Source: CAYNVS01 sp964400725 (GTDB lineage Bacteria; Myxococcota_A; SURF-8; CAYNVS01). From it: a stretch of 64,000 nt of DNA. Location: positions 102,697 to 166,696 of the forward strand of contig CAYNVS010000003.1 in the NCBI GenBank assembly GCA_964400725.1, given 5' to 3'. Positions 24,850 through 33,286 of the stretch are shown here, piece after piece; position 1 is the first letter of the stretch, and the number at the start of each line of letters is the position of its first letter. The position numbers were made by a program, and so were the translations under genes. A model generated the notes under the pieces. The model did not search any database. It was not told the DNA's origin and saw nothing but the letters and a program-made list of their open reading frames with translations.

Positions 24850-27306
24850 TTATTTTTCGCATTCTTTCGGACGATTGAAAATCATCGCCGAGAGATATGC
24901 CGCCGCCAGCAAAATCAAAACTGCAAGGGCGAAATCAAAACCGGAGTAAGAAACGCGATTAATCGCCGACAAGAAGTTCAACTTGGCGAGCATAAGGCCG
25001 CCGAATGCCGCAGTAATAGCGGCGACGAGCCAGATGATGCGACGAAGATAGCGCGTCCAACCCGAGACTTGAGGAATTAAAGTAATGCCCAATGAAAGCG
25101 TCAGCGCAAGCATCGCCACGGCAAAATGATTGGAATCCAGCCGGAAACGAGAAACCGTCATATATTCCGGCAAACCGGGAAACAGCAGCGCCCAAATCGA
25201 CGCGCCAAATCCGCCGGCCAGAAACAGAATTGAAAAGGCATACGCAGTGCGGGCGTTCCAGCCAAGCGCGCGTTCAAGAGAGAAGCGAAGAGCCATAGAG
25301 GCCAACAGAAGCGTCAATAGCGCGAGACCGGCGTATATCAAAGGTTTTAACACGCCTTCCCTGAAAATACCCAGAGCGGTATAGAATGAAGAAAAGCCCA
25401 AAATGGCTTGATTCGGCATCCATACAGGCATTCCGTTTGAACCGAAGGGACGCTTCAGCGTCGCCGCCGCGAAGAATGGAGAATCTTGACGATGGCAGTC
25501 TAGACAGCCTCCCGCGCCGTAAGCCGCCCGCGCAGGGGAAACGTCGTGGCTGAACTTGTAAACCGAGGCGTAAGCGGTCGCTTCGTGCGATTCATGCGGC
25601 AGCTCCTTGCTTTCCGTAGAAGAATAATAAGCGCGGCTGTCCGAAACCCAAACGAGGCGCTTTCCATCAAGCGGAAATTTTGTAGCGACGAGATAAGCTT
25701 TCGTCGCGGCCAGCAGCGCGTCTATTTCTTCCGGCCGGTTCACTTCGATGATGCCGTCCTTATTGTCATCCGCGATCTTTGCCAACTCAGGGTATTTATT
25801 GGCCGGGTCAGCCCGGTGCTGTGTCCACATCTGAAAGAAATCTTTCATAAAGAGCTGATTAAGCCCCGGCTTTCCCTCTTCTTCATAGCCAACCCATGCG
25901 CTATGCACGCGATTGGCCGGAAAAATTTTTCCTTTGTAACGAATCAGGGTTGGTCGAGTAATGTTTGTAGGCGCATCCTTTCCTGTGAAAAGTTCAAGTT
26001 CTCCGTAATGGTTCCAGAAATTCATCTCCTGATCGTAGAATGTCCAGATATGTTTCGGCGGCGGCGAGATGCGAGGAGCGGGATTGTACGCGTCGCTCGC
26101 TTGCACAAGGGCGCTTTTCACGGCGCGAGTCGGTATATGGCAGGCTTGGCAGGAGAGACTTTCCATATGCAGTGGCGGCAGCCAATCATGACGGGCAAGA
26201 GGCGCATTGCGCCAGCCTTTAAGGTGGCAGTCCTCGCAGGAGCGAACCGTATTGTCGAGATCGTTGCGCGCCCATCCCGAAGGATCGTCGCCCTTGCCGA
26301 ATTGGTGGAGCTCTTTTCCTTTGATGCGAGGGTCGGCGGCTTTGCTGCCCGCCGCGTGGCAATCGACGCAGCGCAGGCCCGCCATCATATGAACGTCCGC
26401 TCGCGCCGAATAGGACGAGCCCCGCTTCTTCCAGTCCGGCTTGAAGTGGCAATTAAGGCAGGTCTCGTTGCGAGGTTCGGGCGCAATGTGAACGATAAGG
26501 TTTCCTTCGGCGTCGAACTTGCTCTTATCGTAGCTGACGATCGGTTGTTCGTTCGCGCTCACTTTGCCTTTTATAGCGGCGAAACCGGCTCCGGCCGTCG
26601 CCGCCCAGCGAAAATTCAGATTTGCCAGTTCGGCGTTACGCTTCTTAAAATCGTATTCCGGCATATGGCAAAGCAGGCAGTCCGCTTCGATAACGCCCGT
26701 CTCAGCCCACCGCGCTTTGTAATAATCGCCGTCAAATCCGTTGTCCGCGCCGGATGTAAACCCTGAAGCGGGGTCGCTCATCCAAAGATCATAGCGTTTG
26801 CCTTCGCGGTCTAGTTCAAGAGGGCCGCCGCCCGGATGACATGCCCCGCAGGTTGCGGTTACGAAATCGAAGGATGTCATGTCTATTAGGCGCGGATTTG
26901 AATTGCGTTTCGGCGCTAGTTGACGATACAGCGGCGCGGGCGAACACCAGTTGCCGCCGTAGTTGCCGGGCGAGGTTACCCAATTGTAACGAGCGGACAT
27001 TATATCCGGTATCTTCTCTCCCTTGCCTTGGGCGAAGTGGAAGCCCTCGGTAATTTTGTTGTAATCGTGGCAGCCGCTCGTCCCGCAGGTTTGGCGCGGC
27101 GAGTAGGGTACGGCGTCGTTCGCGCCTTTTACCGGGTTAATCGCCTGACCCTGCTCGTCGCGCAGAGGAAACGGCGGGCAGACACCAAGAGCGCGCTTCG
27201 CAATATCATTACTCTCGGTTGGAGACTTTGAGGGAAGAGATTTTTCGCAGGAAAAAAGAAAACTTATAAGCAATATCAATATAATAATCATTCTTTGTTT
27301 TTTCAT
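24850..27306 (-). CDS. Octaheme cytochrome c lipoprotein with C-terminal membrane domain
   Basis: From the ATG at 27306 this is an ~818-residue lipoprotein (MKKQRMIIILILLISFLFSC, Cys20). In-frame ATGs at 27324 and 27360 also exist, none with a good ribosome-binding site. Eight haem-binding motifs are visible: one CX4CH (CGTSGCH) and seven CXXCH (CGACH, CLLCH, CLNCH, CVDCH, CEDCH, CQACH, CLDCH). A ~150-residue C-terminal region has four or five membrane helices. It probably carries electrons between the inner-membrane quinone pool and periplasmic partners. No other respiratory genes are adjacent. It is not an obvious octaheme tetrathionate or hydroxylamine enzyme, since no CXXCK motif is seen. 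The substrate, if any, is unknown. Confidence 0.85.
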   Translation of the reverse strand: MKKQRMIIILILLISFLFSCEKSLPSKSPTESNDIAKRALGVCPPFPLRDEQGQAINPVKGANDAVPYSPRQTCGTSGCHDYNKITEGFHFAQGKGEKIPDIMSARYNWVTSPGNYGGNWCSPAPLYRQLAPKRNSNPRLIDMTSFDFVTATCGACHPGGGPLELDREGKRYDLWMSDPASGFTSGADNGFDGDYYKARWAETGVIEADCLLCHMPEYDFKKRNAELANLNFRWAATAGAGFAAIKGKVSANEQPIVSYDKSKFDAEGNLIVHIAPEPRNETCLNCHFKPDWKKRGSSYSARADVHMMAGLRCVDCHAAGSKAADPRIKGKELHQFGKGDDPSGWARNDLDNTVRSCEDCHLKGWRNAPLARHDWLPPLHMESLSCQACHIPTRAVKSALVQASDAYNPAPRISPPPKHIWTFYDQEMNFWNHYGELELFTGKDAPTNITRPTLIRYKGKIFPANRVHSAWVGYEEEGKPGLNQLFMKDFFQMWTQHRADPANKYPELAKIADDNKDGIIEVNRPEEIDALLAATKAYLVATKFPLDGKRLVWVSDSRAYYSSTESKELPHESHEATAYASVYKFSHDVSPARAAYGAGGCLDCHRQDSPFFAAATLKRPFGSNGMPVWMPNQAILGFSSFYTALGIFREGVLKPLIYAGLALLTLLLASMALRFSLERALGWNARTAYAFSILFLAGGFGASIWALLFPGLPEYMTVSRFRLDSNHFAVAMLALTLSLGITLIPQVSGWTRYLRRIIWLVAAITAAFGGLMLAKLNFLSAINRVSYSGFDFALAVLILLAAAYLSAMIFNRPKECEK

Positions 27307-27551
27307 TATTGATTTACTTTTCATGGGAAAAAGCATGTTTGTTGGCTTTAGGTAATTCATTGAATAAACAACTCGTTTATAAATTTTCTTTTATCTTTTA
27401 AAATTTGTCAATTCTTTTTAACAGAAGATTGTCCATGGCTATTCGCCTTTCTTCGGATTGGAAGAAAGCGGGAACGGGTCGGATTATCGAGCGCTTTTGC
27501 GCCGTTGCCGGCGCCGGATTTTTTTTGCATTCCGGCGGCGATTGTGATAGC

Positions 27552-27560
27552 TGTTATAAT
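27552..27560 (+). promoter_or_regulatory. Extended -10 promoter upstream of PBP1A
   Basis: TGTTATAAT fits the extended -10 consensus TGnTATAAT exactly and lies ~50 nt before the PBP1A start. No -35 box at standard spacing is seen, as expected for this class. The rest of the 27307-27612 gap has no recognisable gene. Confidence 0.55.
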
Positions 27561-27612
27561 TTAACGAGAGGCGCTGATTGCGCCTGTAATTATTTAACGC
27601 AAAGAAAATATT

Positions 27613-30342
27613 ATGTCGCCTAAAGTAAGAGTTAAAAATAAAAAAAAGACGAGCTTTTTAAAGTTTTTTCTTTTTGTCTTTCTTTCCTTGTTCGTCATCG
27701 CCGCAATCTGGGGATCGGCGTTCTTCTACATCGCCTACAAAGATTTGCCCGCGATTAGCAGCCTTTCTACATACAGGCCGTTGCTGCCCCTTAAAATCTA
27801 TTCTTACGACAATACCCTTATCGGCGAATACGGCGAACAAATACGCGAAATAACGAGCGTATCCGACATTCCGGAAAAATTAAAGCAGGCCGTCATCGCA
27901 AGCGAAGACGCTTCCTTCAACGAGCACTTCGGCATCAACCCCTTCGCTATAGTGAGAGCGATGATTGCCAACATGAGAGCCGGTCGCTTCGTTCAAGGCG
28001 GCAGCACTATTACCCAGCAGGTCGCCAAGACGTTTTTTCTTTCGCCCAAAAAAAACCTTAAACGCAAGGCTCAGGAGGCTATTCTTGCGCTTAGAATTGA
28101 GAAAAACTTCTCGAAGGACGAAATTTTGTGGTTATACTGCAACCAAATTTATTTGGGGCACAACTCATACGGCGTGGCGGCGGCGGCTAGAAATTACTTC
28201 CGCAAGCGCTTAAACGAGATGACTCTGGCGGAAATTGCTTATATCGCCGGGCTGCCCAAGGCTCCGTCCAAATATTCCCCTTTTAAAAATCCCAAACAGG
28301 CGAAAATCAGGCAAAAATACGTTCTAGAAAAGATGGTCGAGAACAAGTATATAACGCAGGAGGAAGCGGACAAGGCCGATAAGGAAGAGGTCAAGGTTTA
28401 TCCTCCGCTGGACAGCCACTCCACCTACGCTCCATATCTCACCGAACAGGCGCGGCGCGACGTCATAGAAATGGTCTCAATCTGCATAAACAGGTTCAAC
28501 GGCAAGGCAGACCCCAAACCTGTTCCGCGCCCCGAAGCCTTTGTAACAAAATACGTTAAAGAGGAAAACAAACCGGAAAAGCTCGGAAACCCAATACCTA
28601 AAAGAACGACCATTATCCCGCCGGACGCATTTTGCGAGACTTTAAAGCCTTTCTACGACGATATGGTCGGCGGAGAAGACAAATTCAAGCCCGCTCCCGA
28701 TAAAACCTTCGAGGAAACGCTGTTGTACAGAGCCGGTTTGAACGTTTACACTACGGCGGACGTCGCTGCGGAATTTGTAGGACAAGATGCCCTTCTTGCA
28801 GGCTTATGGCGCATTACCCGAAGAATGGGATACATGGGGCCGGCGGGAAATCTGAAACAACCCGACTGGAACGCCTTTTTTAACGTTTATGATAAGATTT
28901 ATACCAATATCAAAGACTTACGCCGCGATAAATTTTACCCGGCGATGATTGTCGCGATTGAGAAAACCGGCAAATCCGCTACGCTTCGCATCGGTAAAAT
29001 CGAAGCGACGATGCTGCTTGAAGACAACCGCTGGGCGCGTAAACCCGATCCGGAAGTCTTTTGGGAGTCGGCCAAGGTTAAAAGTCTAGCCGACATACTC
29101 AAACCGGGCGATTTGGTTGTCGTCAGACCGTCGGATAAAGCGGGAATAGGCTTCTCCGAAGACCTGCGCAACAAAGCTCCGCTTCCCGCCGACTTAAAAC
29201 TTATTCGTTTTGAGCTTGTGCAGTGGCCGTACGCCGAAGCCGCGCTTATGATGAAGAACGTCGAAAGCGGCTATATTCTTGCCATGATTGGCGGATGGAA
29301 CTATGAAGAGTCTCAGATAAACCGAACGATTCAAAGCTGCCGCCAGCCCGGAAGCGCTTTTAAACCGCTGGTTTACGCCGCGGCGATAGACAAAGGCTGG
29401 TCTCCTTCTACTATTATAGTCGATGCGCCGGTTGTAACCGAAGATGAAAATATGCGCTGGACGCCCGACAATTTCGGCTCTACGTTCCTCGGCGACACCC
29501 CTCTTGTTAAGGCGATAGCTCTTTCGCGCAACATTCCGGCCATTAAAACGCTTCAATACGCCGGAATTACCGACGTTACCAAAATGGCGCGAATGATGGG
29601 GATAACGACGAAGATAAATCAGGATTACTCCATCGCGCTGGGTTCAAGCTGCGTAACGATGGACGAGCTTACCAATGCATACATGCACTTTCCTCTTTTG
29701 GGCAAAGAGCCGCGCCGCGTTTTAATTAGATTTATAACCGACAGCGAAGGAAGAGTTCTTTACGACGCGCGCAACGTTTACGACGTTTCGCTGATGTCTG
29801 GTTTGCCCGTGTTTTACCGCCTTATGTACGATATGACCCGCCAGCCGAAACAGAACGTCAGTCCGGCGACGGCGTACGTAATGGCTAAACTGATGGAACA
29901 GGTCGTTCAGAGCGGAACGGCCGGAAGCGCTACGGTTCTAAAGCGCAGACTGGCGGGCAAGACCGGCACGACAAACGATTCATTCGACACGTGGTTTATG
30001 GGATATACGCCCAAGTACGTTGCAGGCGCGTGGATAGGCTTCGACAACTACGAGCGCCATTTGGGCAAAAACGAAACGGGCGGGCACGCTTCGCTGCCGA
30101 TTTTTATAGACTTTTTCAAGCGCTATCTTACAAAAATGGATAACGCCGGAGCCGATTTCAAAGCTCCGGAAAAGGGCGTTTCGTGGTTTACGATAGATTT
30201 CAATACCGGCAAGCGCGCAGGCCCGGATTGCAGCCATCCTGTATCCCTGCCGTTTAAGGCCGGCACCGCGCCCGAAGACGGCGGCTATTCCAACGGCGGA
30301 GGAGTAAGCCCCGAAGAGTTTATGAAGCAGGAATTGCAGTAG
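27613..30342 (+). CDS. mrcA: Penicillin-binding protein 1A family (bifunctional transglycosylase/transpeptidase)
   Basis: A 909-residue class A PBP that polymerises and cross-links peptidoglycan. A Lys-rich cytoplasmic start and one membrane helix (residues ~18-40) are followed by the GT51 glycosyltransferase domain with EDASFNEHFG, QGGSTITQQVAK, LYCNQIYLG and AAARNYFRK. An inserted OB-like region occupies the middle. The transpeptidase domain has the active-site motif SAFKP (Ser ~580), SRN (SxN) and KTGTT (~782). The length and PBP1A-like insert distinguish it from PBP1B or PbpC. It stands alone, with the restriction-like island converging on it. Confidence 0.95.
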   Translation: MSPKVRVKNKKKTSFLKFFLFVFLSLFVIAAIWGSAFFYIAYKDLPAISSLSTYRPLLPLKIYSYDNTLIGEYGEQIREITSVSDIPEKLKQAVIASEDASFNEHFGINPFAIVRAMIANMRAGRFVQGGSTITQQVAKTFFLSPKKNLKRKAQEAILALRIEKNFSKDEILWLYCNQIYLGHNSYGVAAAARNYFRKRLNEMTLAEIAYIAGLPKAPSKYSPFKNPKQAKIRQKYVLEKMVENKYITQEEADKADKEEVKVYPPLDSHSTYAPYLTEQARRDVIEMVSICINRFNGKADPKPVPRPEAFVTKYVKEENKPEKLGNPIPKRTTIIPPDAFCETLKPFYDDMVGGEDKFKPAPDKTFEETLLYRAGLNVYTTADVAAEFVGQDALLAGLWRITRRMGYMGPAGNLKQPDWNAFFNVYDKIYTNIKDLRRDKFYPAMIVAIEKTGKSATLRIGKIEATMLLEDNRWARKPDPEVFWESAKVKSLADILKPGDLVVVRPSDKAGIGFSEDLRNKAPLPADLKLIRFELVQWPYAEAALMMKNVESGYILAMIGGWNYEESQINRTIQSCRQPGSAFKPLVYAAAIDKGWSPSTIIVDAPVVTEDENMRWTPDNFGSTFLGDTPLVKAIALSRNIPAIKTLQYAGITDVTKMARMMGITTKINQDYSIALGSSCVTMDELTNAYMHFPLLGKEPRRVLIRFITDSEGRVLYDARNVYDVSLMSGLPVFYRLMYDMTRQPKQNVSPATAYVMAKLMEQVVQSGTAGSATVLKRRLAGKTGTTNDSFDTWFMGYTPKYVAGAWIGFDNYERHLGKNETGGHASLPIFIDFFKRYLTKMDNAGADFKAPEKGVSWFTIDFNTGKRAGPDCSHPVSLPFKAGTAPEDGGYSNGGGVSPEEFMKQELQ

Positions 30343-30362
30343 GGCTGATGTTTAAATAGTTC

Positions 30363-30866
30363 TTATTTATTCTGAATTATCGAACTAAGGTCTAAACTTT
30401 TTAAAGATGAATCCCATTTGGCGACTATAATAGCTCTAGGCTTCTCTCCCTTGTTTTCCATATAGGTTAAAATATCTCTTCGTGCGTACGAGTTAATTAA
30501 TGAATTTAACGTTCCAGAAATTCCTGCGGGAGATAGTAAAAAAGAGTATTTGGGATTTGCAACTTTACAGTAATCAAGCAGTTGCGATAAATTTGCCAGC
30601 GTAATTTGCTTCATTTTGCATTCAACAAAAGCTAATTCTGTCGTTTTCGCTGAAATGATAAAACCAACGACATCCACGTGAATATCCCACGAATGCCATT
30701 CTGGCGGCAGTTTGTTGAATAAATTATTTTCAGATATTATTTTCTCTAATGATTTCATTGACGAGTCGAAAACTCTAATTTCCGCGGTTTTATGTCGGGA
30801 TTCTAAGTACGTTTGCAGCCATTTTTGCACTTCGGGATATAAGTCTTTTTCTTGCAAATATCGCAT
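30363..30866 (-). CDS. PD-(D/E)XK-like nuclease candidate of a restriction-like island
   Basis: A 167-residue protein (174 if it starts at the TTG at 30887, which overlaps the upstream stop). The pattern Asp in HVDVVGF followed 17 residues later by FVECKM gives the D...ExK arrangement of PD-(D/E)XK nucleases. A conserved-looking helix (ANLSQLLDYCK) and strand (YSFLLSP) follow, as in restriction-enzyme cores. It is the last gene of a three-gene minus-strand set with a DNA methyltransferase and a LAGLIDADG-like protein. I infer that it supplies the DNA-cleaving activity. No named restriction enzyme is recognised. Confidence 0.6.
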   Translation of the reverse strand: MRYLQEKDLYPEVQKWLQTYLESRHKTAEIRVFDSSMKSLEKIISENNLFNKLPPEWHSWDIHVDVVGFIISAKTTELAFVECKMKQITLANLSQLLDYCKVANPKYSFLLSPAGISGTLNSLINSYARRDILTYMENKGEKPRAIIVAKWDSSLKSLDLSSIIQNK

Positions 30867-30883
30867 CTGCCTACTCGTTGTCG

Positions 30884-31798
30884 TCAAGCGGAATCATGCT
30901 GTTTTTGTTTTTTTACAGGTCTTTTTTGACATCCCATCTTTCTACAAATCTGCCAATAAGCGTCGAAATGCTTTCCAGCCAGCTTATCGTCTAATTTTTC
31001 GGTGTTTGCTTCTTCAACGTTTTTCGGCTTTCTTTTTTTTACGCTGCGTTGTCCCGGACAAAATTTTAAGGGCTTTATTCCAATATTTTCTAAGTCTTCT
31101 TCCGCAAATTTTTCAAGCAGTTTTTGTTTATGCGGAAAGGAAAATCCAATTTTTAAGAATTCTGCTGCAAAAATATTTAGTTGGTGTTCTTTGAAATCAC
31201 GTCCGAGGTTTGGGTGTCCCCAAGTTATTAACTGGACGGGAACGCCGATTTGATCCTGTAATAACGCGCATAATTGAATTGGAAAATGCCAATTGGTTTT
31301 ATAATTTAAAATATCGAGTCGAACTCGTCGTCTTCCATCAGTATATCTGTTAGAATGTCTAATATTTCCGGCTACGTCTGCGAGACCTCGGACGAACTCG
31401 ATTTTATAGTCTTTAGGCACGTTTTTGTTAAAAAATAAATCAGGAATTTCAAAATGAGCAAAGTCTGTTTTGTTGTCAAGTATTAAGTTAAGGTTTCTCC
31501 AAATCATATTTGGTCTTGAAAACGAGATTACAAGTTGCTCGCTTTCGCTTCCATGGAAGACGTCCATTTCCGTAGAAAGCAAGTCTTTAAGCCTATTTTG
31601 TATGTTCATTAATCCAAGCTGAATCGCTTGCTTTTGGTCAAAAGTTTTTTCTAGACCTTCAACTTCCAAGGCTTTATATGGGAAATCAATAATAATTTTT
31701 CTGCTAGGGCTCTCGTAAATAACGCCTCTAGCAATAATTAAGCCGAGTAAATATGAAACGTCTTGATCAATGTAATCCTCGGTGAGAAGCATACCCAT
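30884..31798 (-). CDS. LAGLIDADG-like protein, probable DNA-recognition subunit
   Basis: A 304-residue protein with two motifs resembling the LAGLIDADG homing-endonuclease core: SYLLGLIIARG near residue 15 and FVRGLADVAGNI near residue 136, spaced about as in a monomeric two-repeat enzyme. The residue that is normally the catalytic Asp/Glu (eighth of the motif) is Arg in the first copy and Ala in the second, so DNA cutting by this fold is doubtful. A basic, Lys-rich tail follows. It overlaps the nuclease gene and lies 10 nt after the methyltransferase gene. I infer a DNA-binding role in restriction. AAGGA before the ATG supports the start. Confidence 0.6.
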   Translation of the reverse strand: MGMLLTEDYIDQDVSYLLGLIIARGVIYESPSRKIIIDFPYKALEVEGLEKTFDQKQAIQLGLMNIQNRLKDLLSTEMDVFHGSESEQLVISFSRPNMIWRNLNLILDNKTDFAHFEIPDLFFNKNVPKDYKIEFVRGLADVAGNIRHSNRYTDGRRRVRLDILNYKTNWHFPIQLCALLQDQIGVPVQLITWGHPNLGRDFKEHQLNIFAAEFLKIGFSFPHKQKLLEKFAEEDLENIGIKPLKFCPGQRSVKKRKPKNVEEANTEKLDDKLAGKHFDAYWQICRKMGCQKRPVKKQKQHDSA

Positions 31799-31808
31799 TT
31801 TGTCGTCC

Positions 31809-32696
31809 TTATGGTTTCTTGAAAATCAGAATATATTCGTGCGCCTTATTTACCCGAAAAACATACGGATAGCCTAGCGGACGCATATTGTTATATTCGT
31901 GCCTTCTATCCCAAATTATTAGATCGTCGTAAATAAAGCCTAACTCAGCCATAAAAGAGGCTATATCGCTGTGAAAAGGATAAAATTTATCTTTTTTTCG
32001 AATATCCATTACTACGACACAGGCGTATGTTCCTTTCTTCATTACAGCATTAACTTTTGCGAACACACTTTTTAGTTGGAGTAGAAAGTTTTTATAATCG
32101 CTAATTTTACCCAAATCTTTTAAATTATCTCCGTAGTTTCTTATTTCTTTATAATCCGCAGACCTCTTTTCATTTAATACATCCCAGTAAGGGGGAGAAG
32201 TTAATACAAAATCAATTGATTCAGGCTCAATGAAGCTGAGCATATTATTCGCGTCGTCGTTTATTATTTTTCCGTAGGAATTATTATTGTCTAACAACGA
32301 CTTCATATTGCACCGTACTGAGGCTTTATGCGCGAACTTTTTTGAGAGTTCTATCCCTATACCGTTTTTGCCCAGCATTTGGGCTGCGACAATGGTCGTG
32401 CCAATTCCAGCGAAAGGATCAAATACAAGGTTTTGAGTTTTATTTGTAAAAGTTTCAATTAAGCGTACGGCGAGAGCAAGCGGAAAAATAGCCGGATGTT
32501 TTAAATCGATTTCTTCCTGAGATTTCTTAATTTCACTCCATATAGATATGGAATTTCTAAGCCATGCCTTACCGTCAAGCTCATTGGCTTTGGCTTTTTG
32601 GTTGTTTTTATTATTGATTGGATGGCTATTGTCGCAATCTTGCAAAAGAATATTTACCTCCTTTGCCCGTTCCTTTTTTTCTATATTTTTTAACAT
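31809..32696 (-). CDS. DNA methyltransferase (N4-cytosine/N6-adenine type)
   Basis: A 295-residue modification enzyme. KHPAIFP precedes the SAM-binding motif FDPFAGIGTT (residues ~95-104), and the catalytic motif TSPPYWD (~170) follows. The order SAM motif then catalytic motif, with HPA...P ahead, marks a Type II methyltransferase rather than a cytosine-C5 enzyme. It is the first gene of the restriction-like island and would protect host DNA from the two downstream products. The sequence here is clearly AT-rich compared with its neighbours (one 60-nt line, 32161-32220, has 20 G+C), a sign of transfer. Confidence 0.9.
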   Translation of the reverse strand: MLKNIEKKERAKEVNILLQDCDNSHPINNKNNQKAKANELDGKAWLRNSISIWSEIKKSQEEIDLKHPAIFPLALAVRLIETFTNKTQNLVFDPFAGIGTTIVAAQMLGKNGIGIELSKKFAHKASVRCNMKSLLDNNNSYGKIINDDANNMLSFIEPESIDFVLTSPPYWDVLNEKRSADYKEIRNYGDNLKDLGKISDYKNFLLQLKSVFAKVNAVMKKGTYACVVVMDIRKKDKFYPFHSDIASFMAELGFIYDDLIIWDRRHEYNNMRPLGYPYVFRVNKAHEYILIFKKP

Positions 32697-32799
32697 GAAA
32701 CCAACTTTATTGTTAAAGAATCAATTATCACTATTTATCTAACGCGAATACCTAAGAATGGTCAAGCTAATCTTAAAAAATTTCGACTTGTTTTTTTAT

Positions 32800-32827
32800 T
32801 TGACAAGCGCGCAAAAAGCCGTTAATT
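32800..32827 (+). promoter_or_regulatory. Possible promoter of rpsO
   Basis: TTGACA (32800-32805) and a weak TTAATT (32822-32827) are 16 nt apart and ~90 nt before rpsO. The -35 is consensus; the -10 is poor. Confidence 0.4.
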
Positions 32828-32914
32828 TGCCTGCGTTATTTTTTACGTGGCCGTTTGCTTTGCGCGGCGGTCAGGTGGTAACTTTAAACAATATACGCAA
32901 GGAGTTTTTTCGCA

Positions 32915-33184
32915 ATGGCTATGACGGCTGAAAAGAAACAGGAAATCATCGGCAAACACAAAATCCACGAGAACGATTCAGGCTCGCCGGAAGTGCAGAT
33001 CGCCATCCTTACCGACCGAATCAATTATCTCACGGAGCACCTCAAGACGCACCCGAAAGACTTTCATTCCCGCCGCGGCCTTCTGCTGATGGTAGGCAAA
33101 CGCCGTCGTCATCTAAATTATCTGAAAACCCAGAAGGGCGACAGATACAAGAAAATTATCGCCGAGCTCGGTCTGCGTAAGTAG
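32915..33184 (+). CDS. rpsO: 30S ribosomal protein S15
   Basis: An 89-residue protein that binds 16S rRNA early in small-subunit assembly. It shows the typical S15 features: GSPEVQIAILTDRINYLTEHLKTH is split by the family's helices, DFHSRRGLLLMVGKRRRHLNYL follows, and it ends DRYKKIIAELGLRK. Length is exactly the family norm. AAGGAG stands nine bases before the ATG. pnp follows after a hairpin, the common rpsO-pnp arrangement. Confidence 0.98.
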   Translation: MAMTAEKKQEIIGKHKIHENDSGSPEVQIAILTDRINYLTEHLKTHPKDFHSRRGLLLMVGKRRRHLNYLKTQKGDRYKKIIAELGLRK

Positions 33185-33230
33185 AAATCGCGGAGCTTTT
33201 TCAAGTCTCGACGAGACAGCTATTAAACGC

Positions 33231-33262
33231 AAAACGCCGCCGCGTGAATGCAGCGGCGTTTT
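33231..33262 (+). terminator. Hairpin between rpsO and pnp
   Basis: A 10-bp stem (AAAACGCCGC with GCGGCGTTTT) with a 12-nt loop and a T run. It can act as a terminator after rpsO; in other bacteria the rpsO-pnp gap also holds an RNase III processing hairpin, so partial read-through into pnp is likely. Confidence 0.8.
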
Positions 33263-33286
33263 TTCTAATCAAAGGAGACTATAGTT

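Noticed and set aside
25546..26766. A 406-codon open frame on the plus strand opposite the octaheme cytochrome gene
   Set aside because: It is rich in Arg, Val and Phe with no family motif and lies wholly antisense to a gene with eight haem motifs. It is a composition shadow.
30884..31798. A homing endonuclease or intein
   Set aside because: It is free-standing, is not inside a host gene or intron, lacks the catalytic acids of the motif and is coupled to a methyltransferase and a nuclease-like gene.
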